This document shows, piece after piece, positions 26,901-37,353 of a stretch of 64,000 nt of DNA. The stretch covers positions 1 through 64,000 of the forward strand of contig NZ_JAHXPQ010000009.1 of assembly GCF_019391655.1 (NCBI RefSeq). Direction: 5' to 3'. Each line of letters starts with the position of its first letter. The first letter of the stretch is position 1. A model generated the notes under the pieces. The model was given only the letters and a program-made list of their open reading frames with translations, made no database searches and was not told the DNA's origin. Made by a program: the position numbers and the translations under genes. The stretch comes from Mucilaginibacter rivuli. Lineage in GTDB: Bacteria; Bacteroidota; Bacteroidia; Sphingobacteriales; Sphingobacteriaceae.

Positions 26901-29900
26901 TTTTGCATCAACAGTAACTATTGGCGCCGCCGGAACCATCACTTCAACACCGGTTTATATCAGGTTAACATCAACCGCGGCCACCACTTTCTATTCGGGT
27001 AATGTGGTATTGAGCAGCAGTGGTGCTACCAATGCAAATGTGGCAACGGTATCGAGCACAGTAAGCGGCGCGCCAATTACTATTACAGCTACAAATGCCA
27101 ACAAAACATACGGAACGGCTATTACAGGTGCTACCGGTTCAACAGCATATTCATTATCGAGCGGCACATTAAAAAACAGCAACACCATTAGTTCGGTAAC
27201 TATTGCGTACGGTACAGGCGCAGCCGCAAACGATGCCGCCACGACCTATACCGGACAAGTAACACCATCAGCAGCGGTAGGTGCAAACGGGTTTTTAACA
27301 AGCAATTATGTAATTACCTATGCAACGGGTAATATTATTGTTGGCCAGATCCCATTGACGGTAACAGCCACCGGTCCTTCAAAAGCCTACGGTACATCTT
27401 TAACAGCAGGAGCGAGTACCACTAACTTTACCGTTACCGGGACACCTGCAAGTGGTGAAGCGTTGACAAGCATTACACTTACCCCTGATGCGGCAGGCTT
27501 ATCAGCCACTACAGCGGCAACATCTGCTTATGTGGTTACTCCGAGCGCGGCAACAGGTACAGGTGGTTTCTCAGCGAGCAACTATAACATTACTTATGCA
27601 CCGTTTAATGGGACGGTATCGGCAGCGGCACTAACAGTTACGGCCACCGGCCCGGCTAAATCCTACGGTACAGCTTTAACAGCAGGTGCAAGCACCACTA
27701 ATTTTACTGTTACCGGGACACCTGCCAGCGGCGAGGCATTGACCAGTGTTACACTTACCCCGGATGCGGCAGGTTTATCCGCAACTACAGCGGCAACATC
27801 TGCTTATGTGGTTACTCCGAGCGCGGCAACAGGTACAGGTGGTTTCTCAGCATCAAACTACAATATTACTTATACACCATTCAGCGGAACAGTATCGACA
27901 ATACCGTTAACGGTAACAGCTACTGGTCCCTCAAAAGCTTATGGTACATCTTTAACAGCAGGCGCGAGTACCACTAACTTTACCGTTACCGGGACACCTG
28001 CCAGTGGCGAAGCATTAACCAGTGTTACTTTAACGCCAGATGCAGCGGGTTTATCAGCCACTACAGCGGCAACATCTGCCTATGTGGTTACTCCGAGTGC
28101 GGCGACAGGGACAGGTGGTTTCTCAGCGAGCAACTATAACATTACTTATACACCGTTTAATGGGACGGTATCCGCAGCGGCACTAACAGTTACGGCCACC
28201 GGCCCGTCTAAAACATATGGTACAGCGTTAACAGCAGGTGCAAGCACCACTAACTTTACCGTTACCGGGACACCTGCCAGCGGCGAGGCATTAACCAGTG
28301 TTACTTTAACGCCAGATGCAGCAGGCTTATCAGCAACTACAGCGGCAACATCTGCCTATGTGGTTACTCCGAGCGCGGCAACAGGTACAGGTGGTTTCTC
28401 AGCGAGCAACTATAACATTACTTATACACCGTTTAATGGGACGGTATCGGCAGCGGCACTAACAGTTACGGCCACCGGCCCGTCTAAAACATATGGTACA
28501 GCGTTAACAGCAGGAGCAAGCACTACCAACTTTACGGTTACAGGCACACCTGCCAGCGGAGAAGCGTTGACAAGTGTTACTTTAACCCCTGATGCTGCCG
28601 GTCTATCGGCTTCAACCGCGGGTGGGTCGTCATATACGGTAACACCATCGGCTGCAACAGGTACAGGTGGTTTCTCGGCATCAAACTATAGCATTACTTA
28701 TACCACTTACAACGGTACAGTTAGTAAACCCAATATTACTGTTTCAGCAACCGGACCGGGCAAAACGTATGGTACAGCATTAGCGGCAGGTAGCAGCAGC
28801 GCTAACTTTAATGTAAGTGGTACTTTGGTAGGAAGCGAGGCAATAAACAGTGTAACCTTAACGCCTGATGCGGCAGGCTTATCTGCTACTACTTCGGCGG
28901 GTTCTGCTTATGTTGTAACCCCCTCGGCAGCTACAGGCACCGGAGGATTTTCGGCATCCAACTATAATATTACCTATACTGCTTATAACGGCACGGTTAG
29001 CAAACCAAGTATTACGGTAATAGCAACCGGCCCGGCTAAAACATACGGTACAGCTTTAATCACAGGCGTCAGCGCTACCAATTTTTCTGTCACCGGTACT
29101 TTGGTGGGAAGTGAAGCAATAAACAGCGTAACATTAACACCTGATGCAGCAGGTTTATCTGCAAGTACTTCGGCAGGTTCAGCCTACACGGTAGCACCGA
29201 GTGCGGCGACAGGTACAGGCGGTTTCTTAGCGAGTAACTATAATATCACTTATACTGCTTATAACGGCATAGTTGCTACAACAGCACTTACCATTACAGC
29301 AACCGGCCCGGCTAAAAGCTATGGTACAGCTTTGAGTGCAGGAACCAGCACTACCAATTTTTCGGTAACGGGTACGCCTGCAAGTGGCGAAGCAGTTACC
29401 GGGGTTACTTTAACTCCCGATGCGGCAGGCTTATCAGCAGCCACAGCCGTAGGTTCATCGTATGTTGTAACGCCATCGGCGGCAACGGGTACAGGCGGCT
29501 TCGCGGCAAGCAACTATAACATCACTTATGCTGCTTATAACGGCACAGTAACTACAAGAGCAATAACTGTTACGGCAACCGGCCCGACAAAAAAATATGG
29601 CGTTGCTTTAACTGCAGGCCCGGTTACTACTAATTTTTCGGTATCAGGCACTTTAGCCTCGGGTGAAGTATTGGATGGAGTTACGCTTACGCCCAATGCA
29701 GCAGGCTTATCGGCAACAACAGCCGCAGGTAGCACTTATGTGGTTACACCTTCGGCAGCTACAGGCTCTGGCGGTTTCCTGGCATCAAACTACAATATTA
29801 CTTATTTAGCTTATAACGGTACGGTTGCCAAAACAACTGTGCTTATTACCGCAGCCAATGTTAGCAAAGTATTTGGAAATACATTAACCAGTGGTACGGG

Positions 29901-32900
29901 CTTTACATCGTTCAGCTCGGCGGGACTTGCAGGTAGTGAAACTATTGGCAGTGTCACAGTTACTTACGGTACAGGTGCGGCAGCGAGCGATGCTGTAGGT
30001 ACTTATACCGGACAGGTGCAAATATCTGCAGCCACCGGCGGTACTTTTAGCGCATCAAATTACAACTTTAGCTATGCTTATGGAAACATTGTTGTAACAG
30101 CAACGCCTACGCCTGCAATAACTGTTACAGGTAACCTATCCGCGTTTACCGGGACATTTGGTACGGCATCATCATCCGATAGCTTTAATATATCGGGTAC
30201 GGATATGACGGCAGGTATTACCGTTACGCCACCGTCAGGGTTCGAGGTAAGTGCTGATAACACTACTTTTACATCAACTGTAGTTATAGGAGCGGCGGGT
30301 ACAATTTCTTCAACACCTGTTTATGTAAGATTATCAAGTGCCAACAATGCAGGGAACTATTCTGGTAGCGTAGTAATGACCAGTTCAGGCGCTTCGAGCG
30401 CATCGACGATAATTCCGTCGAGTACAGTTAGTAAATATAATCTGACCATTACGGCAAGTACGGCTAATAAAACTTATGGCAGTACATTAACCAGCGGTAC
30501 AGGCTCAACTGCATACTCAATTACAAGCGGTAGCTTGCAAAACAGCAATACCATCAGTTCGGTTACCATTACCTACGGAACAGGTGCCGCGGCAACAGCC
30601 CCGGTTGCTACCAATACAGCAACGGCGGTACCCAGCGCGGCTGTAGGCGCTAATGGCTTCTCTACAAGTAACTATAACATTACTTATGCGGGTGGTAATA
30701 TTGTGGTTGGGCAAGCTACCTTAACGGTGACGGCAACCGGAACAAACAAAACATACGACGGTAGTAACACTGCAACTGTAACCCTGAGTGATAATCGTGT
30801 TAACAGCGATACCTTTACCACTACTTATACTGCTGCTTTTGGCGATAAGAACGTTGGTAATGGCAAAACCGTGAACGTAACAGGCATTAGTATTAGCGGC
30901 GGGGCTTCGGCCAATTATACCCTTGCAGGAACAACGGCATCAACCAATGCGAACATTAGCAAGGCAAGTGTAACGGTAACCGCGCAAACAGATACCAGGG
31001 TGTATAACAGAGCAACAACATCATCGGTAAGTCCGTTAGTAGGAGCATTACAAGGAACCGACGTGATTGGTACTGCACCGGTACAGGCTTTTGCCAATGC
31101 CAATGTGGGTACTGGTAAAACCATAACGCCATCGGGATTGGTAATTACGGATGGTAACAGTGGTGGCAACTATAACATCACTTACACAAATAACACTACG
31201 GGTGTTATCACGGTAGCAACAGCAACTGTGACCGCGCAAACCGACACAAGAACGTATGATAAGACCACCGCATCTTCGGTAGCGCCGGTAGTAACGGGCC
31301 TGATAAGCGGTGATGTTGTTGGTACTGCACCAACACAAGCTTTTAGTAGCGCTAATGTGGGCACGGGCAAAACCATCACAGCATCCGGTCTGGTAATTAC
31401 CGACGGCAATAGCGGGAACAACTATACCATTAGCTATGTAAATAATGCTACAGGTGTTATTACCGTGGCAACCGCAACGGTAACCGCGCAGGCAGGCACC
31501 AAAACTTACGATAAAACAACTGCATCGGCAGGAACTCCGGTGGTAACCGGCCTGGCAACGGGTGATGTTGTTGGTACTGCACCAACGCAGGTTTACGCCA
31601 ACGCCAATGTTGGTACCGGCAAAACACTGAGTCCTTCGGGCTTGGTAATTACCGATGGTAACAGTGGGAATAACTACACTATTAGCTACGTAAACAGTAC
31701 GTCGGGCATTATTACTGTTGCTACTGCAACGGTAACCGCGCAAACCGATACCAAAGCATATAACAAAACGACAGCGTCATCGGTGGCACCCGTTGTTACA
31801 GGCTTGGTAAGCGGCGACGTTGTGGGCACTGCGCCAACGCAGGCATTTGCAAACGCCAATGCGGGTACAGCAAAAACACTCACGCCATCAGGCCTGGTAA
31901 TTACCGATGGTAACAGTGGGAATAACTATACCATTAGCTATGTAAATAATACAACAGGTGTTATCACTGCAGCAACAGCCACAGTAACCGCGCAAACTGA
32001 TACCAGGACGTATAACAGGACAGCTGCATCTTCGGTATCACCTGTGGTTACCGGATTGATAAGTGGCGATGTTGTGGGTACAGCACCAACACAAGCTTAC
32101 AACAATGCAAATGCAGGGACAGGTAAAATCTTAACCCCATCAGGTTTGGTGATCACCGATGGTAATAGTGGAAATAACTACAGTATCAGCTATGTAAACA
32201 ATGTTACCGGTGCTATAACAAAAGCCACCGCGACAGTAACTGCACAAACTGATACCAAAGCTTATGACAGGACAACTGCATCAAATATTGCTCCTGTAGT
32301 TACAGGCTTGATAAGCGGCGACGTTGTGGGAACTGCACCAACGCAAACATTTAATACTGCCAACGTAGGCACAGCAAAAACTTTAACTGCATCAGGTTTA
32401 GTGATCACAGATGGTAATAGCGGAGGTAACTATAATATTAGTTACGTAGCCAATACTACAGGGGTAATCACATCAGCAACAGCTACAGTAACCGCACAGG
32501 CCGATACAAAAACCTACAATAAAACTACAGTATCTTCGGTTGCCCCGGTTGTTACAGGTTTATTAAGTGGTGATGTTATTGCAACTGCGCCTGTGCAGGT
32601 GTTTAACAGCGTGAATGTGGGTACAGGCAAAACCTTAACCGCATCTGGCCTTGTTATTAATGATGGCAATAGCGGTGCAAACTACACCATCAGTTATGTG
32701 AACAGCACAGCCGGTATTATCACAACTGCAACCGCTACAGTAACCGCGCAAACCGATACTAAAACGTACAACAGAACTGCAACTTCGGCAGTGGCTCCGG
32801 TTGTTACAGGTTTAATAAGCGGCGATGTTGTAGCAACGGCTCCTGCACAGGTGTTTAATAACGCCAACGTTGGAACAGGTAAAACGCTAACCGCATCGGG

Positions 32901-35900
32901 TCTTGTTATTAATGATGGTAACAGCGGAAGCAACTATTCAATTAGCTATGTAAACAATACTACAGGTGTTATCACTGCAGCGCCAGCCACAGTAACCGCG
33001 CAAACGGATACCAGGACTTATAACAAATTAACAACGTCTTCTGTATCACCTGTAGTTACCGGTTTGATAAGCGGCGATGTAGTTGCAACCGCGCCAACCC
33101 AGTTATTTACCAATGCCAATGTGGGAACAGCTAAAACACTAACCCCATCGGGCCTGGTAATTACCGATGGCAATGGTGGTGCAAACTATATTGTAAGTTA
33201 CGTGAATAACACCACAGGTGTTATTACCAAGGCTACTGCAACAGTAACAGCCCAAACTGCCACTAAGGGTTATGACAGGACAACCGCTTCGGCAACTGTA
33301 CCGGTAGTAACAGGGTTAATTAGCGGCGACGTAGTAAGCACCGCTCCTGTTCAGGTATACAATACAGCCAATTCGGGTACCGGTAAAATACTTACACCTT
33401 CGGGATTAGTGATTAACGACGGTAACAGCGGCGGTAATTATAATATCACTTATGTAAATAATACAACAGGTGTAATTACCGCAGCAACAGCAACCGTAAC
33501 TGCGCAAGCGGCAACTAAGGCTTACGATAAAACAACCGCTTCTGCAACCGCGCCTGTGGTTACAGGTTTATTAAGTGGCGATGCTGTGGCAACCGCGCCT
33601 GTACAGGTATACAATACTCTGGCTGTGGGTACAGGAAAAACACTAACGCCATCAGGCCTCGTTATTAACGACGGTAATGGTGGAGCAAATTACAGCATTA
33701 GCTATGTGAACAGTACTGCGGGTGTAATCACCACGGCAACGGCAACCGTAACTGCCCAAACCAGTACCAAGGTTTATGATAAAACGACAGCTTCATCGGT
33801 ACTGCCGGTTGTTACCGGATTATTGAGCGGCGATGTTATCGCAACAAGCCCAACCCAGGTATTTGCAAATGCGAATGTGGGTACAGGCAAAACATTAACG
33901 CCATCTGGCCTGGTAATTAACGACGGTAATAGCGGCGCTAACTATACTATCAACTATGTAAATAGCACTACCGGCGTAATAACCACGGCAAGCGCTACTG
34001 TAACTGCCCAAACCAGTACCAAGGTTTACGATAAGACGGCAGTTTCGGCAGGTATTCCGGTTGTAACCGGATTGATAAGCGGCGATGTTGTGGGTACTGC
34101 TCCGACAGAAGTGTTCAGCAACGTAAATGCAGGTAGTGGCAAAACGTTAGTTCCTTCAGGTTTAGTGATCAATGATGGTAATGGCGGAAGCAACTACAGT
34201 ATCAGCTATGTAAACAATACTACGGGTGTGATAACTGCGGTAACCGCGACGGTAACCGCGCAAACCAGTACAAAGGTTTACGATAAGACTACGGCTTCGG
34301 CAGGTATACCTGTTGTAACCGGATTGGTGAGCGGTGATGCCATCGCGACAACGCCAACACAAATATTTAATAGCGGGAATGTGGGTACAGGTAAAATACT
34401 TACAGCATCGGGCCTGATTATAAACGATGGTAACAGCGGAGCTAATTATAACATTAACTATGTAACCAATACTACAGGTATTATCACCGCTAAGGGTGTT
34501 ACGGTGACGGCTGTAGCAGATACCAAGGCATACAACAATACTACAGCTTCGGTGGGTGTACCAGCTGTTGGCACACTTGTAAGCGGCGACCTTATCGCAA
34601 CTGCGCCAACGCAAACCTTTAACAGCGCGGCAGTAGGCATAGGTAAAACCCTTACGCCGGCAGGTTTGGTTATTAACGATGGTAACAGTGGCAACAATTA
34701 TAGCGTTAGCTATGTGCCAAACACTACGGGTGTTATTACGGCTGGTGTATTAACGTATACCGCAACACCTGCAACCAAAGTTTATGGAGCTGCTAATCCA
34801 ACCATCACAGGTACCATAACAGGCTTTGTTGGTGGCGATACACAGGCATCGGCAACTACGGGTGCAATGAGTTTTGCTACTACCGCTGTTACAGGCAGTC
34901 CGGTTGGCACATACGCGGTAACAGGCTCAGGTTTAACTGCAGCTAACTATACCTTTGCACAGGCATCGGCAAACAGCACCGCCTTTACGATAACCCCGGC
35001 AACGTTAAATATTGCAGGAACCAGTACCGGCAAAGTGTACGGAGCAGTTAACCCGGCATTGGGCGTAACCTACACCGGCTTTGTAAATGGCGATAGCAAT
35101 GCCAGCTTAACCACACAACCCACAGCAGTTACTACAGCTGTAACTGGTAGCGTGGTGGGTACTTACCCTATCACGGTATCGGGTGCGGCGGGTAGCAACT
35201 ATACCATTACTTACACAGCAGGTACGTTAACAGTAAGCCCGGCACCATTAACCATAACCGCGGCTAACCAAACCAAATCGCAGGGAACTGTAAATCCTGC
35301 TTTAACCGTTACATATGCCGGTTTTGTAAGTGGCGATACCAATGCGAGCTTAACTGCGCAACCAACGGTAACCACTACAGCGGTAACGGCATCGCCGGTA
35401 GGTAATTATCCTATCACGGCAACGGGTGCAGCATCACCAAATTATGCTATTAGCTATGTGACGGGTACTATGACAGTAACGTTGGCAGCTAACCCTAACC
35501 TGGCAAGTTTAACACTAGGCTCGGGTACATTATCGCCGGTATTTGCAAGCGCTACTACAGCATACACTGCAGCAGTAGCTAACGCGGTAACATCAATAAC
35601 GCTTACACCAACCACTATAGATGCTACAACAACTGTAAAAGTAAATGGTGTTTCGGTAGTAAGTGGTGTTGCTTCGGGTAGTATTCCGCTTACGGTTGGT
35701 GCTAATGCTATTACAGTTGTTTCAACTGCGCAAAGCGGGCTTACAGCTACATATACGGTAACGGTAACACGTGCGCCATCGGCTATCGCTACATTGGCCA
35801 ACCTGGCTATCAGCTCCGGTACGTTAACGCCTGCATTTGCTCAGGGAACATACACTTATACTGCATTGGTAGATAACACTATCAGCCAGATAGCGCTTAC

Positions 35901-36351
35901 GCCGACATTGACCGACGCTACAGCAACCATATTGGTGAACGGGCAACCGGCTGCAAACGCGCAGGGTATTACGCTCAATTTGCTGTTTGGCGATAATATT
36001 ATCAGCATATTTACAACGGCACAGGATGGTATAACCAAGCTAACTTATACCCTGACTATCCACCGAGCAACAGCTCCTTCAGCTATTGCACCAAACAATA
36101 TCCTATCGCCTGATGGAGATGGTAGAAATGATACCTGGGTAGTAAAAGATATCCAATCATATCCAAACAATAAGGTTACCATTTACGATAGGGCCGGCCG
36201 GATAGTATATACCAAAAACACATATACTAATGATTGGAGCGGAACCTTCCAGGGCTCGCCACTGGCAGAGGGTACTTATTATTATGTGGTAGACCTGGGT
36301 ACCGGCGATAGCCCGATAAAAGGTTTTGTTACGATTATAAGGAGAAGATAG
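23926..36351 (+). CDS. Giant T9SS-exported surface adhesin with MBG and YDG repeats (4141 aa)
   Basis: Signal peptide (MKKLLLPLILCIAFILPATVWA), then fibronectin-III-like domains, a cadherin-like beta-sandwich (about residues 455-545), more Fn3, two FEVSADNTTF-type domains, and nine MBG-type repeats of 92 aa (about 1144-1971; core ATGPxKxYGTALTAG...SNYNITY). Further MBG-like units lead to fifteen YDG-type repeats of 84 aa (about 2348-3607; core VTAQTDTKTYDKTTAS...GLVITDGNSG). Three more MBG units and two cadherin-like domains follow. The end (about 4055-4141) is a type B T9SS/gliding-type CTD: LSPDGDGRNDTW, VTIYDRAGRIVY, GTYYYVVDL, IIRRR. The adjacent PorP/SprF protein is the expected export partner. 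A role as cell-surface adhesin or motility-type filament is inferred from family. The long minus-strand frames inside it are by-products of the repeats. Confidence 0.92.
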   Translation: MKKLLLPLILCIAFILPATVWAAAPTVQASNLVFTNLTSTSATLSWTNGNGTARVVFLKATSTTTIQAPAANTTYNPNTAYGSGSQISTSGFYCVYNGAGSSVNITGLASNVTYTAEVIEYNGIAGAETYLTTGAPVANPLVMATNTMLAWDFINQAGTQTSNTPTSVAANLNSAVTISRGSLNVGSVTGSTFNATNFTANGDSTDAVAVNKYLQFTVNASSGYNVNLNSIDVNFRKSATGPSSFIWKYSLDGFATTGVTIGNIFTFSTGVANTGTAQTQIPLSTITALQNVASGKTITFRLYCWGATGTGGTFGFGNVTGNDLAVGGTVTASAAPVNTSTYPKVSNPLSSSLDLTSNLNIPGKTYYVAIPTTGGTAPTTVAQVLAGQDGNNNPAAASGSFVVRYASTDATKTITGLTPSTAYTIYTVSQDQSITPINQSAISSATGTTAAGLSSNADLSSLSVSGGFSLSPTFAAGTTSYTVLTPLNTSSITVTPTVADANATVKVNTVAVTSGAASGNISLSAGANSISVVVTAQDASTKTYTINVTVANAPTAVTAAASSIGTTSATLNGTINDNGASTTVTFETSSVSAATVSSGSGTSAGATTNATVAANTGSVTATYSFTGLTAGTTYYYRVKGINAAGSTADAGLSFTTLPVAPTLTGVAGVNATSFNVDWTAGSGAASYTYDVATDAGFNSIVSGYGSVSTTSTNATITGLTTGTTYYFRVKAVSAGAASSSASVSTSTATLAATNFTANYDFASASGVSPDPTQVPLVDNVTLGSFAITGAAATSAAGRFNANTWTTATSIDLTKYFSVTVTPASNYNLSLTGLSFTVQRSSASGPGQYSVRSDAGGDNFATDLTANSSNGVITTSGGIFTNTNTSSASQSGSSVTLGSNFTNLTGAVTFRIYGFSAGNASSGTFSLDDVKFTGTVVSTATPSISSTGTLSALSTTYGTASASGTFNVSGTNMTAGILVTPPTGFEVSADNTTFASTVTIGAAGTITSTPVYIRLTSTAATTFYSGNVVLSSSGATNANVATVSSTVSGAPITITATNANKTYGTAITGATGSTAYSLSSGTLKNSNTISSVTIAYGTGAAANDAATTYTGQVTPSAAVGANGFLTSNYVITYATGNIIVGQIPLTVTATGPSKAYGTSLTAGASTTNFTVTGTPASGEALTSITLTPDAAGLSATTAATSAYVVTPSAATGTGGFSASNYNITYAPFNGTVSAAALTVTATGPAKSYGTALTAGASTTNFTVTGTPASGEALTSVTLTPDAAGLSATTAATSAYVVTPSAATGTGGFSASNYNITYTPFSGTVSTIPLTVTATGPSKAYGTSLTAGASTTNFTVTGTPASGEALTSVTLTPDAAGLSATTAATSAYVVTPSAATGTGGFSASNYNITYTPFNGTVSAAALTVTATGPSKTYGTALTAGASTTNFTVTGTPASGEALTSVTLTPDAAGLSATTAATSAYVVTPSAATGTGGFSASNYNITYTPFNGTVSAAALTVTATGPSKTYGTALTAGASTTNFTVTGTPASGEALTSVTLTPDAAGLSASTAGGSSYTVTPSAATGTGGFSASNYSITYTTYNGTVSKPNITVSATGPGKTYGTALAAGSSSANFNVSGTLVGSEAINSVTLTPDAAGLSATTSAGSAYVVTPSAATGTGGFSASNYNITYTAYNGTVSKPSITVIATGPAKTYGTALITGVSATNFSVTGTLVGSEAINSVTLTPDAAGLSASTSAGSAYTVAPSAATGTGGFLASNYNITYTAYNGIVATTALTITATGPAKSYGTALSAGTSTTNFSVTGTPASGEAVTGVTLTPDAAGLSAATAVGSSYVVTPSAATGTGGFAASNYNITYAAYNGTVTTRAITVTATGPTKKYGVALTAGPVTTNFSVSGTLASGEVLDGVTLTPNAAGLSATTAAGSTYVVTPSAATGSGGFLASNYNITYLAYNGTVAKTTVLITAANVSKVFGNTLTSGTGFTSFSSAGLAGSETIGSVTVTYGTGAAASDAVGTYTGQVQISAATGGTFSASNYNFSYAYGNIVVTATPTPAITVTGNLSAFTGTFGTASSSDSFNISGTDMTAGITVTPPSGFEVSADNTTFTSTVVIGAAGTISSTPVYVRLSSANNAGNYSGSVVMTSSGASSASTIIPSSTVSKYNLTITASTANKTYGSTLTSGTGSTAYSITSGSLQNSNTISSVTITYGTGAAATAPVATNTATAVPSAAVGANGFSTSNYNITYAGGNIVVGQATLTVTATGTNKTYDGSNTATVTLSDNRVNSDTFTTTYTAAFGDKNVGNGKTVNVTGISISGGASANYTLAGTTASTNANISKASVTVTAQTDTRVYNRATTSSVSPLVGALQGTDVIGTAPVQAFANANVGTGKTITPSGLVITDGNSGGNYNITYTNNTTGVITVATATVTAQTDTRTYDKTTASSVAPVVTGLISGDVVGTAPTQAFSSANVGTGKTITASGLVITDGNSGNNYTISYVNNATGVITVATATVTAQAGTKTYDKTTASAGTPVVTGLATGDVVGTAPTQVYANANVGTGKTLSPSGLVITDGNSGNNYTISYVNSTSGIITVATATVTAQTDTKAYNKTTASSVAPVVTGLVSGDVVGTAPTQAFANANAGTAKTLTPSGLVITDGNSGNNYTISYVNNTTGVITAATATVTAQTDTRTYNRTAASSVSPVVTGLISGDVVGTAPTQAYNNANAGTGKILTPSGLVITDGNSGNNYSISYVNNVTGAITKATATVTAQTDTKAYDRTTASNIAPVVTGLISGDVVGTAPTQTFNTANVGTAKTLTASGLVITDGNSGGNYNISYVANTTGVITSATATVTAQADTKTYNKTTVSSVAPVVTGLLSGDVIATAPVQVFNSVNVGTGKTLTASGLVINDGNSGANYTISYVNSTAGIITTATATVTAQTDTKTYNRTATSAVAPVVTGLISGDVVATAPAQVFNNANVGTGKTLTASGLVINDGNSGSNYSISYVNNTTGVITAAPATVTAQTDTRTYNKLTTSSVSPVVTGLISGDVVATAPTQLFTNANVGTAKTLTPSGLVITDGNGGANYIVSYVNNTTGVITKATATVTAQTATKGYDRTTASATVPVVTGLISGDVVSTAPVQVYNTANSGTGKILTPSGLVINDGNSGGNYNITYVNNTTGVITAATATVTAQAATKAYDKTTASATAPVVTGLLSGDAVATAPVQVYNTLAVGTGKTLTPSGLVINDGNGGANYSISYVNSTAGVITTATATVTAQTSTKVYDKTTASSVLPVVTGLLSGDVIATSPTQVFANANVGTGKTLTPSGLVINDGNSGANYTINYVNSTTGVITTASATVTAQTSTKVYDKTAVSAGIPVVTGLISGDVVGTAPTEVFSNVNAGSGKTLVPSGLVINDGNGGSNYSISYVNNTTGVITAVTATVTAQTSTKVYDKTTASAGIPVVTGLVSGDAIATTPTQIFNSGNVGTGKILTASGLIINDGNSGANYNINYVTNTTGIITAKGVTVTAVADTKAYNNTTASVGVPAVGTLVSGDLIATAPTQTFNSAAVGIGKTLTPAGLVINDGNSGNNYSVSYVPNTTGVITAGVLTYTATPATKVYGAANPTITGTITGFVGGDTQASATTGAMSFATTAVTGSPVGTYAVTGSGLTAANYTFAQASANSTAFTITPATLNIAGTSTGKVYGAVNPALGVTYTGFVNGDSNASLTTQPTAVTTAVTGSVVGTYPITVSGAAGSNYTITYTAGTLTVSPAPLTITAANQTKSQGTVNPALTVTYAGFVSGDTNASLTAQPTVTTTAVTASPVGNYPITATGAASPNYAISYVTGTMTVTLAANPNLASLTLGSGTLSPVFASATTAYTAAVANAVTSITLTPTTIDATTTVKVNGVSVVSGVASGSIPLTVGANAITVVSTAQSGLTATYTVTVTRAPSAIATLANLAISSGTLTPAFAQGTYTYTALVDNTISQIALTPTLTDATATILVNGQPAANAQGITLNLLFGDNIISIFTTAQDGITKLTYTLTIHRATAPSAIAPNNILSPDGDGRNDTWVVKDIQSYPNNKVTIYDRAGRIVYTKNTYTNDWSGTFQGSPLAEGTYYYVVDLGTGDSPIKGFVTIIRRR
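27355..29838 (+). repeat. Tandem array of nine 276-bp MBG-type coding repeats
   Basis: Successive copies start at about 27355, 27631, 27907, 28183, 28459 and so on, at exactly 276-base steps. Copies 1-5 are near-identical in DNA, with stretches of 80 or more identical bases shared between copies 3-4 and 4-5. Copies 6-9 are more diverged. This points to recent amplification or gene conversion at the upstream end. Confidence 0.92.
30967..34746 (+). repeat. Tandem array of fifteen 252-bp YDG-type coding repeats
   Basis: Period checked at three successive copies (GTNACCGCGCA at 30976, 31228, 31480). Copies alternate between TYDK/TYNR/VYDK cores and are more diverged in DNA than the MBG array. 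Every copy keeps the SGD and DGN-G-NY motifs. Confidence 0.92.
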
Positions 36352-36381
36352 AAAGAAGTTAAAACTTTAAAGTCAAAAAAA

Positions 36382-37299
36382 GTGAAGAAGTTAAATAAAC
36401 AGATAAATGGTTTAATGATAGTAGTGGTGATAGCCATTACCATTAGCAGCCAACAGGCAATGGCACAGTTAAGCGGCATGCAAACCATGTATTATCAAAA
36501 CCAATATATGGCAAATCCGGCTATGGCCGGTATTGAACAGGGATTAAACCTGAACCTGGGCTATCAGCAACAATGGACAACCGTACCGGGAGGGCCCAAA
36601 TTACAGAATTTTACAGCCGATTATAATTCAGGTAATAGGGTAGGCCTGGGCCTGAGCGTAAATGGCGATAACGCGGGTTTGATAAACCGTACACGCGTAA
36701 TGGGTACCTATGCTTACCATTTGCCGCTTAACGCGAATGATGATAAATTGAGCTTCGGTATATCATTTGGTATAAACAATACCTATATTGATTATACCAA
36801 GGTAAACGGCGACCAGGGCGATGGCTCGGTGCAGAATTTTAACCAGCGAAATATATATGTAGATGGTGATTTTGGAGTAGCTTATACCAGTCAGAAATGG
36901 AACCTGCAGGCAGCACTACCGAATTTGAAAAGCATGTTTTTTACAAATGATGCCAATAATAACCTGGAGGTTGACCGTTCAACATTTTTTTCGGCGGTAA
37001 GCTACAAAGCACATATTGATAACGGCATCAGTAATTTCACCATTGAGCCTAAGGTTGTTTTTAGGGGAGTAAAAGGTTTTGATAATATTGTTGATGCCGG
37101 TGCGCAGATGACAATGAATGATTATCACATCAATTTTGGCGGCATGTACCACACTAATAAGAGTTTTACACTTGCTTTTGGCCTTAACCTCACTAACATG
37201 GATATATTGGCAGCCTACACCAATAATACAGGCCCTTTAAGTGTTTATGCCAACAACACTTTCGAGTTTGGTGTTAAACTAAAGTTGTTTGATAAGTAA
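36382..37299 (+). CDS. PorP/SprF-family T9SS membrane protein (cassette 1)
   Basis: 305 aa, GTG start, 30 bases after the giant adhesin. Signal peptide ending AMAQ, then MYYQNQYMANPAMAGIEQGLNLNLGYQQQW, the family's N-terminal block, and an outer-membrane beta-barrel ending FEFGVKLKLF. SprF-type proteins are needed for export or surface attachment of partner proteins with type B CTDs. Adjacency to the 4141-aa protein makes that its likely client. Confidence 0.9.
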   Translation: MKKLNKQINGLMIVVVIAITISSQQAMAQLSGMQTMYYQNQYMANPAMAGIEQGLNLNLGYQQQWTTVPGGPKLQNFTADYNSGNRVGLGLSVNGDNAGLINRTRVMGTYAYHLPLNANDDKLSFGISFGINNTYIDYTKVNGDQGDGSVQNFNQRNIYVDGDFGVAYTSQKWNLQAALPNLKSMFFTNDANNNLEVDRSTFFSAVSYKAHIDNGISNFTIEPKVVFRGVKGFDNIVDAGAQMTMNDYHINFGGMYHTNKSFTLAFGLNLTNMDILAAYTNNTGPLSVYANNTFEFGVKLKLFDK

Positions 37300-37322
37300 G
37301 TTTAGTTTTGATTGAGCTGGGT

Positions 37323-37352
37323 GCTCCGGGGATATATTCCCGGGGCTTTTTT
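37323..37352 (+). terminator. Intrinsic terminator of cassette 1
   Basis: 8-bp GC-rich stem (GCTCCGGG with CCCGGGGC, one G-T pair) around an 8-base AT loop, followed by TTTTTT. It lies between the convergent PorP gene and the 118-aa gene. Confidence 0.85.
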
Positions 37353-37353
37353 G

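Noticed and set aside
27355..34746. Regular repeats considered as a CRISPR array
   Set aside because: Units are 252 and 276 bp, in frame and translated into domain repeats, with no spacers.
25365..35801. Many long minus-strand open frames inside the 4141-aa gene
   Set aside because: They repeat with the 252/276-base period and have low-complexity Val/Ala/Pro translations; they are shadows of the coding repeats.
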